From NCBI GenBank assembly GCA_024362935.1, contig JANCRA010000010.1, positions 13,198,501 to 13,262,500 of the forward strand: 64,000 bases of DNA. Reading direction: 5' to 3'. Within the stretch, counting starts at the first letter, position 1; each line of letters starts with the position of its first letter. A program made the translations under genes and the position numbers. This DNA comes from Setophaga petechia. Its lineage: Eukaryota > Chordata > Aves > Passeriformes > Parulidae. A model generated the notes under the pieces. That model had not been told where the DNA came from. It saw only the letters and a list, made by a program, of their open reading frames with translations, and searched no databases. Below are positions 25,301 through 38,724 of the stretch, in pieces.

Positions 25301-28300
25301 TCAGGCTTTCCCCATCCTACAGTGAGAAAGGGTTGTGCCAAGTAGGGTGAAAGACCATATGGATTCCATTGTGCCAACAGCTACAGCAAAACGAACTCCA
25401 AATAATTATATATTCTGCTTAAACAGCACCATGGTTTTCAAAAGCCTTTGAGAAGTTAAACCGATAGGCAGGCAGTAGGCAAGGTTCTGCAATCCATCAC
25501 TCAGATGCTACAATCTGACAGGATTCTGCTAAATGGTCCAGAAGGAATATATAGAATTTAGGGGTATCCACACACTCAGCTCAGCACACACCACCTTCAG
25601 GGATTCTCTACAGGAGCATGTTCTGGTTCTAATATCATTATCCTGTGAAGTCTGAATAGGCTGATTCCTAGGCAGCTGAGAGTGGGAGGACAATTCAAAT
25701 AAGACAGTGTGGTGGGCTTTTCTACAGCTTCTGTGTGATTGCGGGGCACCCAGCCTCATGAAAAGACCCATGTGCTGATTTTAGAATGATGCTTCTGAAA
25801 ATTCCCTGTAATAAAACACAAAGCCATCTCTCCTCCACCATGATATCAACATCACAACTCTGATTGTATTAAGGAAAGTCATAAGCTAAAACAATATGCA
25901 CACATTTCCAATATCTAAATGTAAACCTCTTGACGAAAAGAACTTTAATCCTGTGTATTTTATCTGAAAAACACAATAGACTATGGAATCACTTCCTCTA
26001 CCTGCATCTCTTACTAGAACTAGAAGAGAACAGAGTGAATTTTGAGGCTTGCCCATCAAGGTATGCCCACTAGACATCAGCAGGGTCAAGATTTCCAGGG
26101 ACAAGAGCCCCACAAACATCAGGATGCAGCAGGACACGTTTGCAATTATAAAGGCTGATCTCCTAGCACAGGTGGGGGCAGAGAACTGAGACTTGGCCAG
26201 CAATTCAGAATTCACTGAGGCACTCACTGGCTTGGGGAGACTTCCCTGCAACACTTTAATGATACATGGACTGAATATTTTGCATTTCTGTGCATAAAAC
26301 CTCACTCAGCTGGAATGAGGTTGTGTCCCTTGCGGGACATCATTTACATCAAAATCTCCCCCGCTTCTCAGCAGGACTTTCATGTCCCCCCAGCATTTCG
26401 AAGGCAGAGGCATATCTGTGTGTGGGGATAGAAATACTGGTTTTAAACATTCATTGAGCTGGAAGTGTGGAAGATGCCAGCATACGAAGGGTTCAACTGA
26501 TGTGTAAATGCAGCTCTTTGAAAAGAAGGAACTGAACACCAAAACTGGTTCAGTGCAGCTAAATTGGTCCCCTAAGGGCCAGTGGTAACAGAAACCTTCA
26601 GCCCAAATAAGAACAAGTGAAATACTCAGCAAACAGCATTTGATGCTTATGTGCAGGAGGAAAAAAAAAAGCAGTGTTGGAAAAAGAAACTATCATGTTA
26701 CCCCAAGCTGCATTAAAACTAGCAGATAAAGGGTTTGGGGGGAAATACTCTGGGTGTGGCAGAGTTCTGGCAAACCAGTGCTGGAAACCCCAACTCTGGG
26801 GGTTTGAGAAAAAGACCATGGGTGAGGTGAGAAATGAAGGTTGTGCCACTGGTCCCAGCACAACAACCCACTGCTCCCTCCAGGCACTACCCCTCTAAAT
26901 CCCATTCCCTGTGGCAGTGGTGGGGAGACAGCGCAGGCCTGAAATGGGACCCCAAGGAATGAACACAGAGGATATCCAGGCTCTGACCCACGTTTGAGTA
27001 GGACATGCATGAACAAACTTCCTCCTGTGACACAAGGCTGTCTCTGGAGACCTTCAGTTTTGATGGCATTTGAAGGCTGATGACATCCTCCTGTCCTTGG
27101 GTTGAGCTTCACCTGATGCCTAGGAGCAGGAACAGGACCCAGCTCTTGTTTGCTCATTGGGTGTGCCCCCATGGACTGGGAGCATGAGCCCAACACACAG
27201 TTAATTTATTTGTATTAATCAATATCCAAGTAATATGGATATGCTGAAGGGTCAGGGCTTGTGCGGGGTTTACTTCACCCCCTGAGGTTCCCAAAATCAG
27301 GGTGCACCTGCCAGTGAGGCTTTAACCATCAGCATATCTGCTGTGCTGCTGGCAACCTGAAATCAGCCTGCTCCACGGTGCCAAATGATAGCACCTTAGC
27401 CAGAAAGACAGACAGACAAAGCCTGAACTTGCTCAACAAGAGCTCAGTTCTTGACCATTTTTCAATAAAACTATACCAGAAACACCACAATCATTTTAAT
27501 TTCCCTGTGAGAGATGCTATAATTGCTTTTTGCTGTTCAAATCAGTCTGTTTTATCCTCCCCCCCTATATTTCTTCCGAGAAAGGAATGTATAAATGTGG
27601 GTACTCTAGTGCTTTAATTTCTTGAGTCATTTTAATTATCTACTATTATGCTCATTGCTTGAAGACAAAACTGTAAGCAATAGCTCTTTCCAGGGCAGGA
27701 AGGGAGATCATCAGAAAACATGACAATAGATTCAAAGAAAGAAAATGCATAAGAAATGGACTGCTCAGGGAAGCAATGCTTGCTTTACAGGTGCAACACA
27801 GACAGCATATTATTACTACTTACATTCCTTGTTCTCTGAAAACATCTCATCTTTATGACCATTCAGCTACATATCATAGAAACAAAAGGAGTTATTTCTT
27901 CCTGCTTTACCAATCAAGGATGATTTTGTCAAAGAAAGACCTTGCCAATACCTCTGGGATGTAAGACTACAGGTATTGTTAATATATGGCAAGAGCAGCT
28001 GGTAAAGTAAACTAACTGGACATTATTTTATTTTCCATCAGGATTACTGAACAGATATTGGAAAAAACAATGCTTACCCCTGGTGCCCTCACTTAAAGGC
28101 AGAGAAAGAATTATTTCAGGAAGAGAGACCTGTGTTATTGAATTCATATATCTGTGCTTTTCTTGTTGCACTGGCAGTGAATCCAAGTGGGGCAGTATTT
28201 TTTTGCCTTGCAAAATTACAACTTCGTTCGTTGTTTCTATGATGATGCAGAAGCTGTACATGCCATAGCTGATAACCTAAAATTGAGATGTCAATTCCAA

Positions 28301-31300
28301 ATGCAGATCTAAATCAGGCACATGAGGGATCTGAGCTGGGATCTCTCTCCTCACATGAATATCCTCACATGAATGACCACCCAGTCATTACCTATTTCTC
28401 ACTAAAATGTGTCTTTCTTTTTATTCAGACTGTGGTTACAAAGCTCATCCTGGACTCTTGAAGGAGTTTCTAATGGCAGGTACATCAAAACTCTGCAGAT
28501 CTCATGCAGCTCTGAGTTCTAACTCTCCATTTTGATTCAAAAGCTCTTAATTACCTTCATTTCTTAGACCACTTATATGGTTGCAATAGACTGGGAAGGA
28601 ATTAGGTGGAAAGACTCTGCCCTCCTCACTGCCAGAGGTATTAGTTAAATTCATAATTTCCCAAAACTTGTAAAGATATACAAATGTGTTTTAAGGAAAA
28701 CAAAATATAAGCAAGCAGATAGGGGAGGGAGGAAAACCCCAAGAGTAATGTGCAAAGCCTTGAAGTGAAAAAGGCTGATATTTCTTCTTGGTTGCATGCC
28801 AGCTGAGAAAAGGCTCTATCTTCTCATAGACAGCACTGAGCCTCTGCTAACTTCATATTTTGTCTGAGGTACCTTGGTGAAAATTATGCTCACACAAAAA
28901 TACCTCAGGAACTGCCGGTTTGTAATCACTTTTATTCTCTAATTGGCATTTGGCCCCAGTGCAATGCATGCTGATCTCTCCAAGCAGCACAGACACAGCA
29001 ACAGCATGAACAACCCACTGCAGGATTCTGGACAAAAGCCCAAAGCATTCATTTTCTGTTCAGGCCTGTTTTCTCAGTGGAAAAAAGAGTGTGTATGAGG
29101 AGAAAACATTATCTCATGACTGTTCTGCTACACTCCAATGCCCTCAGATGAGAAGGGGCGCATAGGTTGCAAAGACAGACCATTTATTTTAAAGGCACTT
29201 AGTTCCCTTTTGGTCTGTGTTTCCTGAAATATGTTGCAGAAAAGGAAACACAGACATAAGTCTTGAGGATTGATATATCATGTGGCAATTTTGTAAAGAG
29301 CACAACCCTTCCCTTGTGCCCTCCCCACAGTCAGTTATCAAGCCCTGAATTACACACTGATGATTTCCATGGCTTTGTATGATTAATCTGGCCGTACTCT
29401 GTAAAGCAAAAAGAGCAATTGGAACAGAGAGGAAAGGAAATCGCTCACAAAAAAACTAGGTTACAATAACCCTCAGGAGCTGAGTGAAACCCAGAAGAGG
29501 AGAAGAGTTCAGCACTAGGCTGCCAGCCTGGGCAAGGACACAACCCCAACTCCAGCATGTCAGACCCACTGAGCCTCAAATGCATAACACAGCACATTTA
29601 GACCCATATTAAAAGAATGCAATGGATTTTTTTTTTCCAAGGATTTATACCCTAGGAGGAGGCACACAGAGCTATTTTCTTTACCCTGAGTACAGTGAGG
29701 TGTAAGTAGCTCATGCAACAGAGCAAAAAGTGAATAGAGGAATCCTGTCCAGACCCCCTCCCAACACATTCTGCAATGAGACAAATCACTTCTTTTAACT
29801 GAACTAAATGAGCCAGCACAGCATATCCAGGAGGGAATAGAAAGCTGGGGAAGCACTTCTTGTTATTAGCTAACAGTTGCATTAGGAAAACAGCTGGTGG
29901 CCACCAGATTTGTTGAAAGTAATTGAAAAATTACTGTAATTTCAGCCTACAGCAAAAGTCAGTGTTCTTTAGTTTCCATTTGTATCTGTAACTCTTAGAA
30001 ACATCTTCTTTGGACAGACTACAAATATACAAAATTAAAATACAGACCTTTTACCTTGCCAATATGTGGCCTTGTTATCATCTCAGGACACCACCAGAGC
30101 CACAATGCTGAAACTTCACATCACATTATTTTCATCCTCTTACTCTTCTAGAATGCATTGTTAAAATATTTTGCTAGTTAATAAATTAATTTCATTTTGT
30201 CCATTACCATTCAAAATAATTCCTTCAAAGTATGAAATAAAAACCTACTTCCTTACCAGGTATTTACATTGAGACAGGAGAGAAAGCTGTCCTGGGGTGA
30301 CTTCCTGATGCTGAATTGTATTCCCATTCATCTGTTTATCCCAGAAATAAACCCAGATCTTTAAAATCAGATCTGAGAGTGAAGGGGGGAGAAGGAGAAG
30401 CAGTGGAATGCCTGAGGCAGTTGTATTCAAAAACTTAGAGAAAAGAGCTTCAGCTTTCTCTCCCTGTGTTTCTCAGACTGTTGTCTGTAGCACATACAGC
30501 AGGACAGAGCTCTCATTTGCTTTTTAGTTAGTTTTTAGCTAGCTGAGGCAGAGAAGTTCCACGGACTGTGGCTTCTCTTTTTCTTGGAACTGATCAGTCC
30601 TGCTCTGGACTGAAAACCCAGAACAACACCGGGAGGTGGCACCTGTGGCCCAGCAGGGCCTGGGAGGCATCTCCAGAGCAGGAGGGACTGACAAGAGACT
30701 GAGCAAGCCAAGCTACACCCCACAAATAAGACTTTCTGAATTTGCCATCTCTTCAGAACAGCGAGAGGTTTTATTGTTTAATATTATTCATTTTTTCAGG
30801 CTTGTGAATATTTTGCTTGTTAAATAAGTAGTTTTATCAATTTTTCTGCTAGGAAATCTTTTCCCAAAGCAATTGGGGGAGAAGCTGCTTGAATCTCCTT
30901 TCTAGGGGAACCCTTTTGGAATTTTCTTCCCAAATTTGCCCTAAACAAGGACAAAAGCTTAGATCTGCCACCAAGTTCATAAAATATCCCATGTTAGTAA
31001 CATCACTCTATAGAAAACTTCAGTTCCTGCCTCTCTAGTGCTTTTAAAGAATATATTTTTGTAAGTGATTATAGAAGAAAGAGGTTAAAGAAAAATAATC
31101 ATTTTTACTGATATGGAAGTATAATTTTGGCTTGTTCCCAATGTCACACTGGAGGCACAGGTCAGCTTGGTAGGAGCTTGAATTTTTAGACTTTGAGGAG
31201 GAGGGAAAGCATTACACAGAATTTACTGAGGGTGCCCCTGGGGTGATTTTAGACTTTCAATTCTGTCAAATTTAGGTGGATTTTTACAATTAAAAGAAAA

Positions 31301-34300
31301 GTACTTGCTGCCACACTGAGAGAACAGAGAAGCTAATACAATCTCCTTGACATGGCCCTGAGGCACAGGAGCAGATTGGCTTCCAGACAGACCCACTGCA
31401 GATTCCCTGTCAGCTCCAAAACAAATGAAGAATTGTCATTTGGCACACTCTTGTGAGTATGCAAAGTCAGATGCCAATACACAGGGGAAGAAATGCTGTG
31501 GATAAAAAGTTGTACAGGTGCAGGGGAATAGGAAACCAAGGCATTTCCTCACCTGTTTTAAATGCTGACTGCCAAGCTGCTTTGTATTATTCACTGACTT
31601 AGAAGACTGTGACAAAAATGTCCCACAGCTGTATTTAAGGAATGGAGTCAAGAGGAAAGTAGCTCAGTGACAAACAGGGAAAACAACTTCCTTTAGATCC
31701 ATGGTTTTAACATCCAAATCCTCTCTGGTGACACATACACAATGCAAAAAAAAAAGAAACTTCAGACACACCTTATAAGCAGCAAGATAATAATTCCAAA
31801 ATAACGTTTTAAAATCTTGTTTCTATTGACTCTGAATGCAGTACATCTTACAATTTCACTGAACTGCATTTTGTTTATAAAACAGTTCAATGGCAACTAT
31901 CAAACCACAGTACTGTGTGCACTTGCATTTCCTTCAGTCACACACTCTGCAGATAGGCCAGTGGTGACCTCGTGGACCTTCTACAGCTTTCCAAATTCAA
32001 GGCCTGGTTTCCCTCTCTATGACAAAGCAGATTAAATGTCATCTGGGTAAAGGAAATTATTCTTTGTTCTCCAAAAATGCCTGTCTCAGCTTGCAAGCCA
32101 GAGATGCAGATCAGCAGCACTTCCCAGCCTCAGGGGCTGCCCTGTGTCACTGTGGCATGTCCTTGTGCCAGGGGGTACATGGGACACAGGGTGATGGGTG
32201 ATGTCCTGCAGACTGTGGGCAAATCCACATAAACAAGCCTTGATCAATAATAGGCACCTGCTCTTGCCATCCTGGACTTGTCTCAATGGAGACAGCTGGA
32301 GTAGTTGTCACAGAGAAAACAAATGCCCAGTAAAACCACCTGCATAACAAATTGTTAATCACAGAAACATAAAGGGAAGGTATGGGATAGAGTCCCTAGC
32401 CTCTGTGTTTAGCTTTAATAACACCCCCAAAACCCCCACACAGTTTTATATGCAAAACAGAAAGAACGCATGGATACACACAAGGAGCATCAGGATTTCA
32501 CCCCTTATGATTTTTGCAGGGTGAAAATCAAGGCCCAGATTTTCCAAACCACTCCAGAAAGAGCCTGGGTCTCCCCATGCAGCACAGCAAAGGGTGAGTG
32601 CAACTGCTCTTGTGTAAATATACCCACAGCAAGGCAGGGCTGTCTTTCATTCCTGTTCCAGCTGGTGGGATCTGGGCAGGATCTGCACACAGGATTCCAA
32701 TACATGCTGTACCTTTCCAGCAGGAAGGGTTAATGCCCCTCAGACACACTGCTTTGCACACTGGCTTCCCTGCAAGGATTTATCATCTGCCTCTGGGCTG
32801 CTGGGGGCTTTTTTCATTCAATTACCCCCCTAAAAGATCAATATCATCTTGCCTCCTGGAGCCTGGAGGAAGATGAGGGATGAGCTCGGGCTGAAGGAAC
32901 CACACAGCTCTCAGAGCTGGTGACAGTCACCTGGGATGCTAGAGCATCAGGCTGAAAAATGGGCTTCATTTGGGGATATAAATAAAACATGCCCAATCAT
33001 GAGTTATTGATCAGAGGGAAAGGGCTGAACGTAGCCACACTGCCAGGAAAGGAATCTCAGCCACTGCCAGCTCAGTGGTTTGGGTGAGGGAGTTCCCTGC
33101 GCTCACCACTGCCTGGTTTTCATGGCTGCAGCAGGAACAGCTCCATAAATATTCACAGCAGCACCTCCAAGATGCCTTCTGCTTTGAGACAGGCAGGTGA
33201 GGATAAATCTTAGCAGGCCGTGATCATCCTAAGGAAAAGGTGGCCAAGCAAGGGCCAAAACACTGCACTTGGCCTCACCACAGGCTCAACCCCTGCACCA
33301 CAGCTTCATTTTGGGAATGAGTCTGGTTTCTCTGTGTGTTGGTTGCCCACCAATTTGTTTTACTGGCTCCTCTGGGCCTGGAGGATAAATACAGAAATAA
33401 CAATGTTTTCTCTCCTCCAGGAGTAGAAGCTCCACTGGACTTTTCACTCTCTCATGTCGCTGTGTGGTGCTCTGGATTTGGCACTACACAACAGGATGGA
33501 AGCAGCTTACCTGCTTGCACTTTTTTTTCTTTTTTTCCCTTGCCAAGAAGAAACCCAAAACTTTTCTTGTCCTCCTGCAGTGGGCAAAACTTTTTGTGAC
33601 AGAAACACAATTGCAGCAACATTCCCTGCCATGAAACATAGCCAGGATGCTTTACAACGTGATATTGCTGTAGAGCAAACAAGGTGAAGTGGCATGAGAG
33701 CATGTTCCCAGCTCTTGGAATTGATTCCAATTACATTGTTCTCAATAAAAACATGGAAATAAAACCAAACATCTTCCTACACCAAACAGGATGCAGTAAC
33801 TTCCATCTAAGGGACAAGAATGCCTACATGCCCAAATGTGTTATCACTGAAAATCTGGGTCTCACAGTAAAAGTTGCTGTTCTAAAACTTTTTCTTAATT
33901 GAACATTTCACTCTATATGACAGTTTTTCTGAACATATCCTTCTATTTTATTCATGGGGGCTTCAGGGTGTTTTTTGTTTATTTATTTTCTCAGTTCCCA
34001 GACAACACAAGAGAGGAAGAACAAAATGCAAGAGAAAGCATCTAGTCCAAAAAAGAACATAGGAAACATGACTTAAGTGAAGCTTAAAAGGCTGAAAAAC
34101 ACTGAGGTATGTAAATTGAAAGAAGAATATGTATTTTCTTTAACAGTATGTGATACCTGGCATGTTCCAGATGACAGTTTTTGACAAAGAAACATCAAAA
34201 TTGCTTTCATTACATCATTCACACCACACAATAGGAGAAACTACACTGGACAAAAATAAACATGTTTTAAGCTTGAATGTCTCAAACCAAGTAACCAAGC

Positions 34301-37300
34301 TTTTTTTCTGCCATGGCACAGGTTCAGACCCTTTGGTGTGTGCTACTGTTTTTTCAGGCACCTGCTGGTCTCACCAGCTCTCACAGAGCATCCCCTACCC
34401 CAGGGCTGCAGGCTTTGGAAAGCAGGGGAAGCAGTGAGGACGCCTTCAAACTGCCTCATTTGCTACTTTTCACTCCAACACATGTATCTGGTTAATTATT
34501 TAGGCTCTTCACTGCTTCTGTTTACTTATTTATAAAATACAGTTGATTTGCTGCAGCAACTGGGGGGCTAGCAGGGCAGGCAACCACCAACCAGCCCTCC
34601 CCAAACAGTCCCTTTTGAGCTCAGCTGAATGACAAGCATGACCAGACAGAAATCATTTAGCTTTTCCAATTGAAAAACTCACTAATACTGAGGAAAGTTT
34701 AATTATTGTATTGGACAGGTGACTGTGTGTTCCTTGGGGTCTTCAGTAGCACCTTCTGCAGAGGATCAGGAGTCCTTGAAGAGGACTGAGGAGCCTTGCA
34801 CTGTAGGAGCTGATGCTGGCCAAAGACAGCTGAGAGCTGTGGGCAGGGAAGCTCTGCCAGCCCCAGCCAACCTGATAAATGCCTGGTGGATTAACTGTGA
34901 ATGTTCCTCATGCCAGGAAAAGCTCAAGGGCTTAGCGAGAAGGAAAGCAGGAGTCTCAGAGGACTGACAGCAAGAATTTCTCCCTGAAGTGAGGGGATTA
35001 GCTGGCAAGGAGCAGGCAAAGTTTGAGGGATGGAAAAGAAAATAGCAGAGAGGGCAGAAAGTTGGGGAAGGGGTCTGTTTGGAAACAGAGAGTAGCAATT
35101 AGTACAGGGAGATCAATCCTTATTTCTATGAGGATGTTTAAAGCTAAAACTACACAAAACTAAAAGCAGCCACCATAGCTGAGATTTGAATACCTAACCT
35201 TATAATTAATTAAAATCAATTTAGCAGAGGAGTATCCCCTCAGCAAAAATCCACCTGCAGAGCCAGGCAGAGCACAGTTTTGGGACACTGGGTCACATGA
35301 ATGCCTGGACCAGAGGACAGACAGATACCTGGGCTGGTGTATTTGCCATTCTCTTTCACACATCCCCTTTGCCATTTCTTCCTGTCTCTCCTCAAAAAGT
35401 GGTGGGAATTTTTAGTACCAAATAATGGCCTGACCACCTCCTAGGATGCAACATGTGAAATGTAGCAGAGTTTCATTACTCACTAACATAATTCATTGCA
35501 TCTCGTGTCCTTGGTTGCTGCCCAGTCATGATGGGCTCATTCCAGTAACAAAGATCCCAGGCAATATTTATTTTTGATCATTCTTTTGGGTATGTTCCTT
35601 AAATATCATCTGTCCCAAAATGCTGAAGACAAGTAACAACATCTCTCTCTGGTTGTTAATTTCAAAGCTCAAGTCCCAAAAGCCACTTCCAGCTCAATTT
35701 AATCCTTGATCAAAGCAGTACAATTTAGCATTGGATTAGCAATTCACTCATTTAAATCTGTCACTAAGAAAAGCAGGTGATCTAAGTAAATTCTAAATAT
35801 TTCAACTAAAGCTACTAAAACTTTATCAGGTAGTACAGGGATAACTCTTTTTCTAACCTTCATTACAATCTCAGGCTGTATATTCAGTGATTTGCAGGCA
35901 CAAATGCAGTTATTCTGCCCTGTGTTCCTTACTTTCCTGGAAAACTGTAGAAGAAAAACCCATCATGTTCCAACACTACTGCCAATTCCTTAAGGATGTG
36001 TAGCAAAAAAGCGTGCCAGGGAGAAAGAACTGTAAAAACTAATAAGGCACCACCAGACCTTCTCCTGGCATCTGCCAATTAAAAAGGGACCCCAGGGCTG
36101 TGTTTGATTCAAGCACTTCCAGGCATTGCTCTAGAAGGTGGAAATCCTGCCTGTGCCAACTTGTTTTATTGCAAACATGAAACTTCTTCCAGTGCAGAGA
36201 AGCCCATGAAGCCTCCAAACTATGGAGGCAAAGAAACAAAGAAGCATGAGGATAAAATGTCAAAGGCAAGTGATGCCAAATATAAATTTATACATCTGAA
36301 GTAAATTCAAATCTGAGGGTGCCACAGCAGGACTGTAACCCTGGGGTGAACATGCCCCTGTGTGCAACAAAGAGTGCAGGAGAGCATCTCACAGCCTGTG
36401 CACAGACAGGAGGAAGGAGCACAGTGGGGCCATCACAACCCACGTGCTCTCTTAGCACCCCAGTAACCAATGTCAAGTGAGGCAGCCCTCAGGCTCCTGC
36501 TCCCTATTCACATCCATCCCGTAGAATTGCAACCTCAATCTGAGTAAATACTTTTTTACTTCCTAGGCAAGTCACACAGAGGAATTGCCCCCTATACTTA
36601 AGGTCCAGTCCACATCAGAAACTTGTGCATTGTGTTCAGGCCTTTCTCTTTGCTACCAAAGTTTTCTACCTGCCAGTCCTGACAGAGTTTCTGTGTGTCA
36701 GCACAGAAACCCCTACATCAGCATGTAAGAGTCTCTCCACTTAAATGAAACTAAAAACTGAGTACATGGATTAATTTGGACTCAATAGCATCGAAGTTAC
36801 ACTGAGCCCCTAAAAGCTGTTTTGCTTTAGAGGTGCCCATAAAAATGCAGGTCATCTTCCTTAGCAGCAAAGGGCTTTGATCTGCTGCAGGAGTGCCGCT
36901 GGCTGGAAGGGCTTGCACAGGGGAGTCAAGCTCCAAGCAGTGAGATCTGCTTCAGGCTCCATTAAAATGCAAACCTCCCAAAATCAAAGGCAACAGTGGC
37001 AGGAGAGAGCCCCGGCTGCAGTGCACCCGTGAGTCAGGAGAGCAGAGACCTCCAAACACCCACACAGCTCAACTGGGGACAAAGGACCTGGGGATCACAG
37101 TCCAGCGCCACAAAACTTCACTTCTCATCGCATGCCACACTGCAGGATGGTGAGTACAGAAACTGCCCCATCTCAGATTAACTTGCTCTGAAATAAAATA
37201 TTACTGTTCCTCCAACCTCTCCAAAGTTGATTTTCTCCACATTATCCAGCCAGATTTTTCATCCTTTCAACCCACTTCCCTCCTGGAAGGAGTGTAGGGA

Positions 37301-37640
37301 GGGACAGGCACCATGACTTCCTAACAGTCTGGTGGAGCCCAACACTCAAGCGCTTCTCCCTGCAAAGTAACAGCTCCCACACGGGAGGAGGGAAACCTTG
37401 TGAGACTCTGAGGCACACCTAAATCTACTTTACTGCAGTAATAACCGTGGTAGATAAATAGCGAAAAAATCCAGAGAGTCAACGGAAAAAAAAAATCCCA
37501 CATCTGAAAAATATAGGACATGCAAGAAATTAAAATAATCCTACTCCCGCCTGCCAATGCACAGAGGGTGAAAATCAATCACAGACCAAGTAGCTTTTTT
37601 TCCTCTTGCCCAGCTAAGGAAAAGCAAATGCTCAAGTGAG
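22331..37640. other. Long non-coding tract, no exon recognised
   Basis: Fifteen kilobases without a recognisable coding exon or transposon. The longest frames are 26693-27196 minus (167 codons), 24057-24518 minus (153 codons) and 23260-23715 plus (151 codons). All are anonymous, and frames on other strands overlap the last two. If the candidate first exon at 37693-37747 is real, this would be its first intron on the minus strand. A 13-bp word (TCCTCACATGAAT) is tandemly repeated at 28348-28374. Short A and T runs occur near 29627 and 31746. Confidence 0.5.
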
Positions 37641-37692
37641 TGCCCTCCGGTACCCTCTCGGGCAGCAGCGAGCTGCTCTGCTCTGACCATAC

Positions 37693-37747
37693 CTTTGCTC
37701 CTCCGTCTCACCACCCCGAGCCGGCACTTGAGCGAGACAGCGAACAT
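37693..37747 (-). CDS. Candidate (alternative) first coding exon, unrecognised gene
   Basis: On the minus strand an ATG at 37747 with A at -3 opens an 18-codon segment encoding MFAVSLKCRLGVVRRRSK. It is followed by AAAG|GTATGG, a good splice donor at 37692-37691. The coding part is 55 nt, so the intron would interrupt in phase 1. The peptide is short, basic and cysteine-containing, as in many alternative N-termini of large neuronal or signalling genes, but I cannot assign it to a family. Reading through the donor gives a 68-codon frame that looks non-coding after residue 18, which supports splicing. No downstream exon was identified within the window, so the partner exons lie at lower coordinates or outside. 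Confidence 0.4.
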
Positions 37748-37771
37748 CTTCAGCAGCCGCCAGCGCTGCGC

Positions 37772-37777
37772 TCACAT
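37772..37777 (-). promoter_or_regulatory. Minimal start-stop upstream ORF (ATG-TGA)
   Basis: In the leader of the candidate first exon, the minus strand reads GCCATGTGAG: an ATG immediately followed by TGA. The ATG has G at -3. Twenty-four nucleotides separate its stop from the main ATG at 37747. Start-stop elements are known to hold ribosomes and dampen downstream initiation. Function here depends on the exon being transcribed from upstream of this site. Confidence 0.4.
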
Positions 37778-38688
37778 GGCTCTGAGCCGCTCTCCCTCCG
37801 CACCCCTGCCTGCCTCTGCCAGGGGCTGCCGGCTCCAAATTAATGTCTGAGGACTGGGAAACACAGCCGGGCTCTAGGCAGTGGCACAGGGAGTGAGAGG
37901 GAAGGGGTTTGTGGGGAGAACGGCAGGGACTGAGCTAGAGGGGGCACAGACCCTTTTTGGTGCTTTCAGAGCACGGCTGTTTTGTTATCTCGTGCAGATG
38001 AATAAAATCACACATTGATGTTTTAAACCTATCACCGGTCTCCCACTGTTAAAGGCTGGGAATCTGGCACTACATTAACATATTAATTTGCAAAGTAAGA
38101 TTATTCCTTAGCACACACGAGTGCCTGCTTGCACTTCACCAGAAAGCTAATCCAGAGATTACCAGAGCAAAGGAGATAAAAGCCCTCAATTTAATGGGAG
38201 CAGTTCACCAGAAACCCAGCACCAACATAAATACAATGGGACTGTTCTGGTAACAGCCCCAGCAGGGCAAGTCCTGCTAACAAAACTTGTCTGCAAAAGA
38301 GCTTTTTGTGTCTGTAGAAACCAATGACAATATCATGCAGACCTAAGAGGAATGCCACCATCCCACAAACTACATGTTGAACATCAACTTCCCAAACAAA
38401 CTTCACACAATTTTTTTGTGGAAGGACTTTAGAGAGGGTTCATGAGGGCACACAAGTCTCACTCCCTTTCTTGCCCAACCCTGCTCACCCCCACACTCTT
38501 CTGGGAGAGCAACACCTGCTGAGGACTCTGCCCAACCACTATGTTACTACTCCCTTTCATCGGAATTTAGACCAGATCACACTGGGAGTAGCACTTTAGT
38601 TGACCTTTACTGCTGAGTTGAGCCTCTCTCAGCAGCTGAATAAGCAAAATATTCTTCCCTTTCTCTATGGGAACTCGGACTGCAGCAG

Positions 38689-38724
38689 CAGTGGCTCTCA
38701 ACTCTTTCTTACCATGGTCTCAGG
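38689..38724 (+). mobile_element. Possible ancient hAT (Charlie/MER5-like) terminal fragment
   Basis: The word CAGTGGCTCTCAA, then CTCTTTC, then GGTCTCAGG resembles the well-known terminal sequence of Charlie/MER5-type hAT elements (CAGTGGTTCTCAA...GGTCTCAGG), with a small insertion between the blocks. No matching terminal inverted repeat or 8-bp target duplication was found by eye. This may be chance. Confidence 0.2.

Larger units (their letters stand above)
37693..37860 (-). promoter_or_regulatory. CpG-rich candidate promoter and 5' leader of a minus-strand gene
   Basis: This patch contains roughly fifteen CpGs in about 200 bp, unlike the flanking kilobases. On the minus strand it supplies a GC-rich leader ending ...GCGGCTGCTGAAG directly before the ATG at 37747. 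No clear TATA box is visible upstream, which would fit a TATA-less CpG promoter. An alternative view is a chance CpG-rich patch, but the leader, start codon and splice donor together argue for a first exon. Confidence 0.45.

Noticed and set aside
26693..27196. 167-codon minus frame
   Set aside because: No recognised domain or splice context; composition is unremarkable.
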